The notes under the pieces: generated by a model
The model's database searches: none
Seen by the model: only the letters and a program-made list of their open reading frames with translations
What the model was told of the DNA's origin: nothing
Part shown: positions 60,459 through 64,000 of the stretch, piece after piece
How the letters are laid out: each line of letters begins with the position of its first letter
Position numbering within the stretch: position 1 is the stretch's first letter
NCBI GenBank assembly: GCA_910580105.1
Contig: CAJTWN010000003.1
Span: forward strand, 186,001-250,000
Source of the DNA: an uncultured Clostridia bacterium
GTDB taxonomy: Bacteria > Bacillota > Clostridia > Monoglobales > Monoglobaceae
Direction of reading: 5' to 3'
DNA length: 64,000 nt
Translations under genes and position numbers: made by a program

Positions 60459-60572
60459 AAGGTTTATATTTTATTTAGATTCGTTTTATGAATTTTCAAG
60501 AATCCCCTTTTATAATAGGTAGTGTAAACAAATTAATTTGTTGCAATTTTATTCTGAGAAAGGAAGATTATT

Positions 60573-61538
60573 ATGAAAGGTTTGAAAAACAAGTATCTGA
60601 AATCCATCCTTTGCCTGGGTGTTGGTGCTGTTGTTCTTTCTGCCGCTGTATTTGCAAATTATGACAATGCAAACGGCTATGAGGCTTGCAAAACCTCTTT
60701 GAAAAACATGCTGTATCTGGATAACTTCTCACTTAATACCGAAATTTCTGCCTCCATGGACGGACAGAAACTGATGGCCGAAAAAAGTGATTTGAAACTG
60801 GCCGGAGGCCAGGATGTTTTCTATCAAATTTCCAGCACCTCTGAAAATTTGATGAACAACAGTCAAAGCAGTTACAGAACCACCAGCCAGGACAAAGTAA
60901 ATATCTATGAAGACAATTATTCCGATGGTACAACAAACAAGTATATGACGCCGGGCTACCGTGATAAAAATAAAGTTTCGGTATTGGACGGCGACGATAT
61001 GACGGCTAAGTTTGTCAATTTCGCTGAGGTTGTTGCAGACACCATGGTAGGCGACTTAAAAAACAGTTTTGTTCTGACCAGCAAGGATGACAACACACGG
61101 ACATATACCGTCAATCTGTCCGCAGAACAGCTTCCTGAAATCGTAACCTCCGGCGCATCCCTTATCTTTGCCGGCATAAAAAACGACTATGACCGTTCCG
61201 CATCTGTTAATGCTTCTTCTTCAATGCCGGAAGATCAATTTTTCAGCAATTTCCTGTCCGGCGAAAAAGACCCCTTTATTGAAAGAGGAACATTAATTGT
61301 AACATTAAACAATGATGACACCCTCGCCTCTTTAAACGGAGAAATTGTTCTTGGCGGATATGATGCCAGCAACAATCAGCACAACATTACGCTGCAGCTC
61401 TCCGGCAATGCCTATGACTATGGAACGACGGTCATCGACCGCGTCGACACCTCTGATGCAGAATCGTCGCCAAGTCTTAAAGGAGAGACCCCATACACCT
61501 ATACAGAAGATGGTGAAGCTGTATATTATACAGAATAA
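60573..61538 (+). CDS. Exported protein of unknown function upstream of an ABC exporter
   Basis: 321 residues. An N-terminal signal or anchor (about 10-29, LKSILCLGVGAVVLSAAVFA) is followed by a beta-rich region of about 290 residues. NFSLNTEISASMDGQKL, TRTYTVNLSAEQLPEIV and LNGEIVLGGYDASNNQHNIT recall LolA/LppX-like half-barrel proteins. No cysteine lipobox is seen. It lies 14 nt before the ABC genes, so it may work with them. AAAGGAAG precedes the ATG. Confidence 0.7.
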   Translation: MKGLKNKYLKSILCLGVGAVVLSAAVFANYDNANGYEACKTSLKNMLYLDNFSLNTEISASMDGQKLMAEKSDLKLAGGQDVFYQISSTSENLMNNSQSSYRTTSQDKVNIYEDNYSDGTTNKYMTPGYRDKNKVSVLDGDDMTAKFVNFAEVVADTMVGDLKNSFVLTSKDDNTRTYTVNLSAEQLPEIVTSGASLIFAGIKNDYDRSASVNASSSMPEDQFFSNFLSGEKDPFIERGTLIVTLNNDDTLASLNGEIVLGGYDASNNQHNITLQLSGNAYDYGTTVIDRVDTSDAESSPSLKGETPYTYTEDGEAVYYTE

Positions 61539-61552
61539 CCAATGGAGGACTT

Positions 61553-62287
61553 ATGGACTGCGTTCTGAAACTTATCAATTTAAAAAAACTTTATAAAAAC
61601 GGACGCGGCGTCGAAGACGTCACCTTTGATGTAAACAAAGGTGACGTTGTCGGCTTGCTCGGTCCAAACGGCTCTGGCAAGACGACCACCATGCGCGCCA
61701 TTATCGGTCTCTGTCCGCCAACCAGCGGACACATCGAAATTTTTGGCTATGACGTCGAAACAGCATATGAAAAAGCAACCGAAAAGGTCGGATCTCTGAT
61801 TGAGATGCCGGCTTTGTTCGGCAATATGTCCGCCCATCAAAATCTCAAAATGGCGGCAAGGTTCTATCCAAATATCGGCGAAGACCGCATACAGTATATC
61901 CTAAAACTTGTCGAACTCGACCGCTATCAACGGGATAAAGTCGGCAAATTCTCCCTGGGAATGAAGCAGCGGCTGGGTCTCGGCCTTGCACTTTTGTCTG
62001 ACCCGGAATTTGTCGTTTTGGACGAACCGGCAAACGGTCTGGATATTGAAGGTATTATTCACGTCCGTGAAATCATCACCCGCCTTGCTGCAGAGCGCGG
62101 CGTCACCTTTCTGGTGGCCAGCCACATTGCATCCGAACTGGAGAAGACCTGTAACAAGGTTGCTGTCATCCATGACGGAAAAATGCTATCCTTTGACTCT
62201 ATGGACAATGCCCTGCGGTATCAGCCCACCCTTGAAGATTATTTTCTTTCTGTTGTCAAAGAAAAGAAAGGCGGTGTAATCCTGTGA
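61553..62287 (+). CDS. ABC transporter ATP-binding protein (BcrA/CcmA-like)
   Basis: 244 residues. Walker A GPNGSGKTTT, Q-loop region, signature FSLGMKQRLGLG, Walker B FVVLDEPANGLD and the switch His in VASHIASEL are intact. It pairs with the permease that overlaps its end by 4 nt. The subgroup often exports or resists peptide antibiotics. GGAGG precedes the ATG. Confidence 0.93.
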   Translation: MDCVLKLINLKKLYKNGRGVEDVTFDVNKGDVVGLLGPNGSGKTTTMRAIIGLCPPTSGHIEIFGYDVETAYEKATEKVGSLIEMPALFGNMSAHQNLKMAARFYPNIGEDRIQYILKLVELDRYQRDKVGKFSLGMKQRLGLGLALLSDPEFVVLDEPANGLDIEGIIHVREIITRLAAERGVTFLVASHIASELEKTCNKVAVIHDGKMLSFDSMDNALRYQPTLEDYFLSVVKEKKGGVIL

Positions 62288-63036
62288 GGAAATACATAGC
62301 AAGCTTCCAAAACGAAGTACAAAAACTCTTCAGCAAAAAGAAATATATTGTATTTCTTATTCTGGAAGCCGTTATCTGTGCAATCAGTATATTAAGCAGC
62401 AAACTGGTCAGCAATTTAATAACGCAAAACAGCGGGATGCAGTTTGACCTTTCCTTTGGCAACACGGCCATTTCAATGATGGGTTTGTTCGTCAACTGGA
62501 TGGTGCCGCTGATTATGATGATGGCCGTTTGTGACCTGTTTTCCACAGAGTTTTGGGACGAAACCATCAAAGCCTCTTTAATGCGGCCGGTGAGCCGCTT
62601 CAAAATCTATACTGCGAAAATTTCCGCAGTTCTCTTTCTCGGAATTATGAATTTTGCTGTTATCTGCTTTGCTGCAAGCGCAATGGAATTGTTGGTTCAC
62701 GGCAGTGTATCCTCCATCGGATACACACTTTCTGCTTATCTCCTCGACCTTATCCCCCTTTTGGTCGTTATCTTGATGGCAGTCCTTTTGAACCATCTCT
62801 GCAAAAGCACAACAATGGCTATGTTTTTAAGCATCCTCCTGTTTATTGGGTTCAATGTCCTTGGTATCTTTTGGTCCAATGCCAGCGGCCTGCTTTTTAC
62901 CGGATACATGCAGTGGCATAAAATATGGCTGGGAACCACCCTCCCCTTTTCTGCCCTATTTCCCAAAATAGCCCTGTTGTTCGGTTATGGCATGGTCTTT
63001 TTCAGCGGCGGTTATTATTTGTTTTTAAAACGATAA
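62284..63036 (+). CDS. ABC-2 type permease
   Basis: 250 residues with six membrane segments, starting from a GTG that overlaps the ATPase stop (GTGA). An N-terminal cytoplasmic stretch (FQNEVQKLFSKKKYIVFLIL) and an extracellular loop rich in polar residues fit the ABC-2 fold of BcrB-like permeases. It is last gene of the three-gene unit. The kinase gene after it has its own promoter. Confidence 0.88.
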   Translation: MRKYIASFQNEVQKLFSKKKYIVFLILEAVICAISILSSKLVSNLITQNSGMQFDLSFGNTAISMMGLFVNWMVPLIMMMAVCDLFSTEFWDETIKASLMRPVSRFKIYTAKISAVLFLGIMNFAVICFAASAMELLVHGSVSSIGYTLSAYLLDLIPLLVVILMAVLLNHLCKSTTMAMFLSILLFIGFNVLGIFWSNASGLLFTGYMQWHKIWLGTTLPFSALFPKIALLFGYGMVFFSGGYYLFLKR

Positions 63037-63065
63037 TTGACAAATACGATCAACCGCGTTATGAT
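63037..63065 (+). promoter_or_regulatory. Promoter of the histidine kinase gene
   Basis: TTGACA (63037-63042) and TATGAT (63060-63065), 17 bp spacer, directly after the permease stop. Confidence 0.75.
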
Positions 63066-63099
63066 ACAATTGGATTGAAACTTTGAGAGGATCTTGCCT

Positions 63100-64000
63100 A
63101 TGTCAATCAGGAAGAAAATCTGGACATCATTGATTATTATGCTGATCATACCGGCAGCGCTGATTCTCCTTTTATCAGCGCTGCTTTTGGCTGTCTTTAT
63201 GCTTTTAAACCCTACGGTCAGCTTTTCGCTATATGACGGGTTCGAAATTTCAAATCCGGTCATTATGCAGTTCATCATTTTCTGGGGGGTTATGGCAATT
63301 GCCGTCGTTGTTACGACCAGTCTCTGCCTTTCTGCTTATTTAAACCGGCATATCATTAGACCGCTCCACGATATTAACGAAGCAATCTGTCATATAACCT
63401 CCGGAGATTTAACCTATGAATTTGCAGGTTCAAATGATTTGGAACTGCAAAAGCTTTGTGCTTCTATCGAGGAACTGCGCCTCCGTCTGAAAGACAGCGT
63501 GGCCAAAGACATCGCCCGGGAAAAGGAACACAAAATGCTGATGGCAAATATCTCCCATGACATCAAAACACCTGTCACGTCCATCAAAGGGCACGTAGAA
63601 GGTATTTTGGACGGTGTTGCTTCCACTCCGGAACAACAAGCCAAATACCTGCATACCATTTTAAAAAAAGCTGAAGCCATTGAGGAAATGGCTGAAAACC
63701 TTTCCCTTTATTCCAAACTGGAACTTGGCCGCATCCTTTATCACATGGAAATCTGCGACATTGCCGCATTTTTGCACGATACAGCCGACAGCTTTGTATT
63801 GGATGCCCGCGAAATGGGGGTTGACCTTCAATGTACACTGCCGGAAATCCCCCAATTTGTCAAATTTGACCGGTCAAAATTACGGCGTGTATTTGCCAAT
63901 ATCATTAACAACGCAATCAAATACCGGCGGCAGGATACCGACAGTCATCTCTTAATTACCCTTCGCGACAGCGAACATGGCGTTGTGCTTTCCTTTACCG
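63100..64000 (+). CDS. Sensor histidine kinase (3' end outside window)
   Basis: About 300 codons are visible. Two membrane segments (about 8-38 and 63-87) frame a short extracytoplasmic loop (about 39-62). A HAMP-like linker (about 88-140) and the HisKA domain with MLMANISHDIKTPVTSIKGH, whose His is the phosphoacceptor, follow. The N box NIINNAIKYRRQD begins the ATPase domain. The short sensor loop is like kinases that sense envelope stress or a partner transporter, and an ABC exporter lies directly upstream. No response regulator is in the window before it, so it may follow or be elsewhere. Confidence 0.9.
   Translation, partial: MSIRKKIWTSLIIMLIIPAALILLLSALLLAVFMLLNPTVSFSLYDGFEISNPVIMQFIIFWGVMAIAVVVTTSLCLSAYLNRHIIRPLHDINEAICHITSGDLTYEFAGSNDLELQKLCASIEELRLRLKDSVAKDIAREKEHKMLMANISHDIKTPVTSIKGHVEGILDGVASTPEQQAKYLHTILKKAEAIEEMAENLSLYSKLELGRILYHMEICDIAAFLHDTADSFVLDAREMGVDLQCTLPEIPQFVKFDRSKLRRVFANIINNAIKYRRQDTDSHLLITLRDSEHGVVLSFT

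Overview
The window looks like chromosome of an anaerobic, endospore-forming member of the Clostridia. This rests on a Gram-positive type PolC, the Soj/Spo0J pair with parS sites, spmA/spmB, Veg, WalJ, two [FeFe]-hydrogenase-type proteins, S-layer-homology and copper-amine-oxidase-like stalk proteins, AzlCD and strong AGGAGG-type ribosome binding sites. No species is claimed. The soj-spo0J-parS cluster, with serS, walJ, guaB and veg also present, suggests a position near the replication origin. This is an inference from known Bacillota gene order.

Layout. 1-2.4 kb (minus): CotH kinase, DUF4956 membrane protein and VTC-type polyphosphate polymerase domain protein. 2.5-7.5 kb: a galacturonate operon (GH4 alpha-galacturonidase candidate, uxaB, uxaA) read away from a divergent AraC regulator. 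7.7-10.3 kb (minus): Gfo/Idh oxidoreductase, PflA-like radical SAM protein and RdgB. 10.4-24.4 kb (plus): ispG, polC, tex, a MATE exporter, soj, spo0J, a small coiled-coil membrane protein and serS. 25-29.4 kb: a large secreted clan-A glycosidase with a divergent AraC regulator. 29.6-34.2 kb (minus): a hydrogen-metabolism and H2-sensing operon (2Fe-2S protein, PAS-containing sensory hydrogenase, SpoIIE-type phosphatase, [FeFe] hydrogenase).

34.5-39.8 kb is the accessory part. It holds tRNA-Lys(CTT), then a barnase-type RNase toxin on the remnant of a phage MuF-like domain, then six tandem barstar immunity genes with an exact 285 bp period. These are followed by two antisense ribbon-helix-helix genes, small CxxC peptides, a duplicated tail fragment and an intact WbsX/GH99-like gene. 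This toxin/immunity array is the most striking feature of the window.

39.8-42.8 kb (minus): two secreted stalk-domain paralogues whose first 146 codons are almost identical at the DNA level while the rest has diverged. 42.9-48 kb (minus): acyl-CoA synthetase, spmA-spmB, polysaccharide deacetylase and amidase. 48.3-50.5 kb (plus): murA and walJ. 50.8-58.9 kb (minus): SLH protein, ppx, guaB with a 31-codon leader gene, a membrane-anchored PstS-like protein and azlCD. 59-64 kb (plus): veg, an inositol-monophosphatase-like protein, a secreted protein of unknown function, an ABC exporter pair and a truncated histidine kinase.

Three classes of non-coding structure stand out: parS sites (two upstream of soj, one across the ispG start), an inverted pair of about 115 bp multi-hairpin repeats 12.9 kb apart, and GC-rich hairpin segments in the polC-tex gap and after tRNA-Lys. 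All calls come from reading the sequence. No searches or structure predictions were run.
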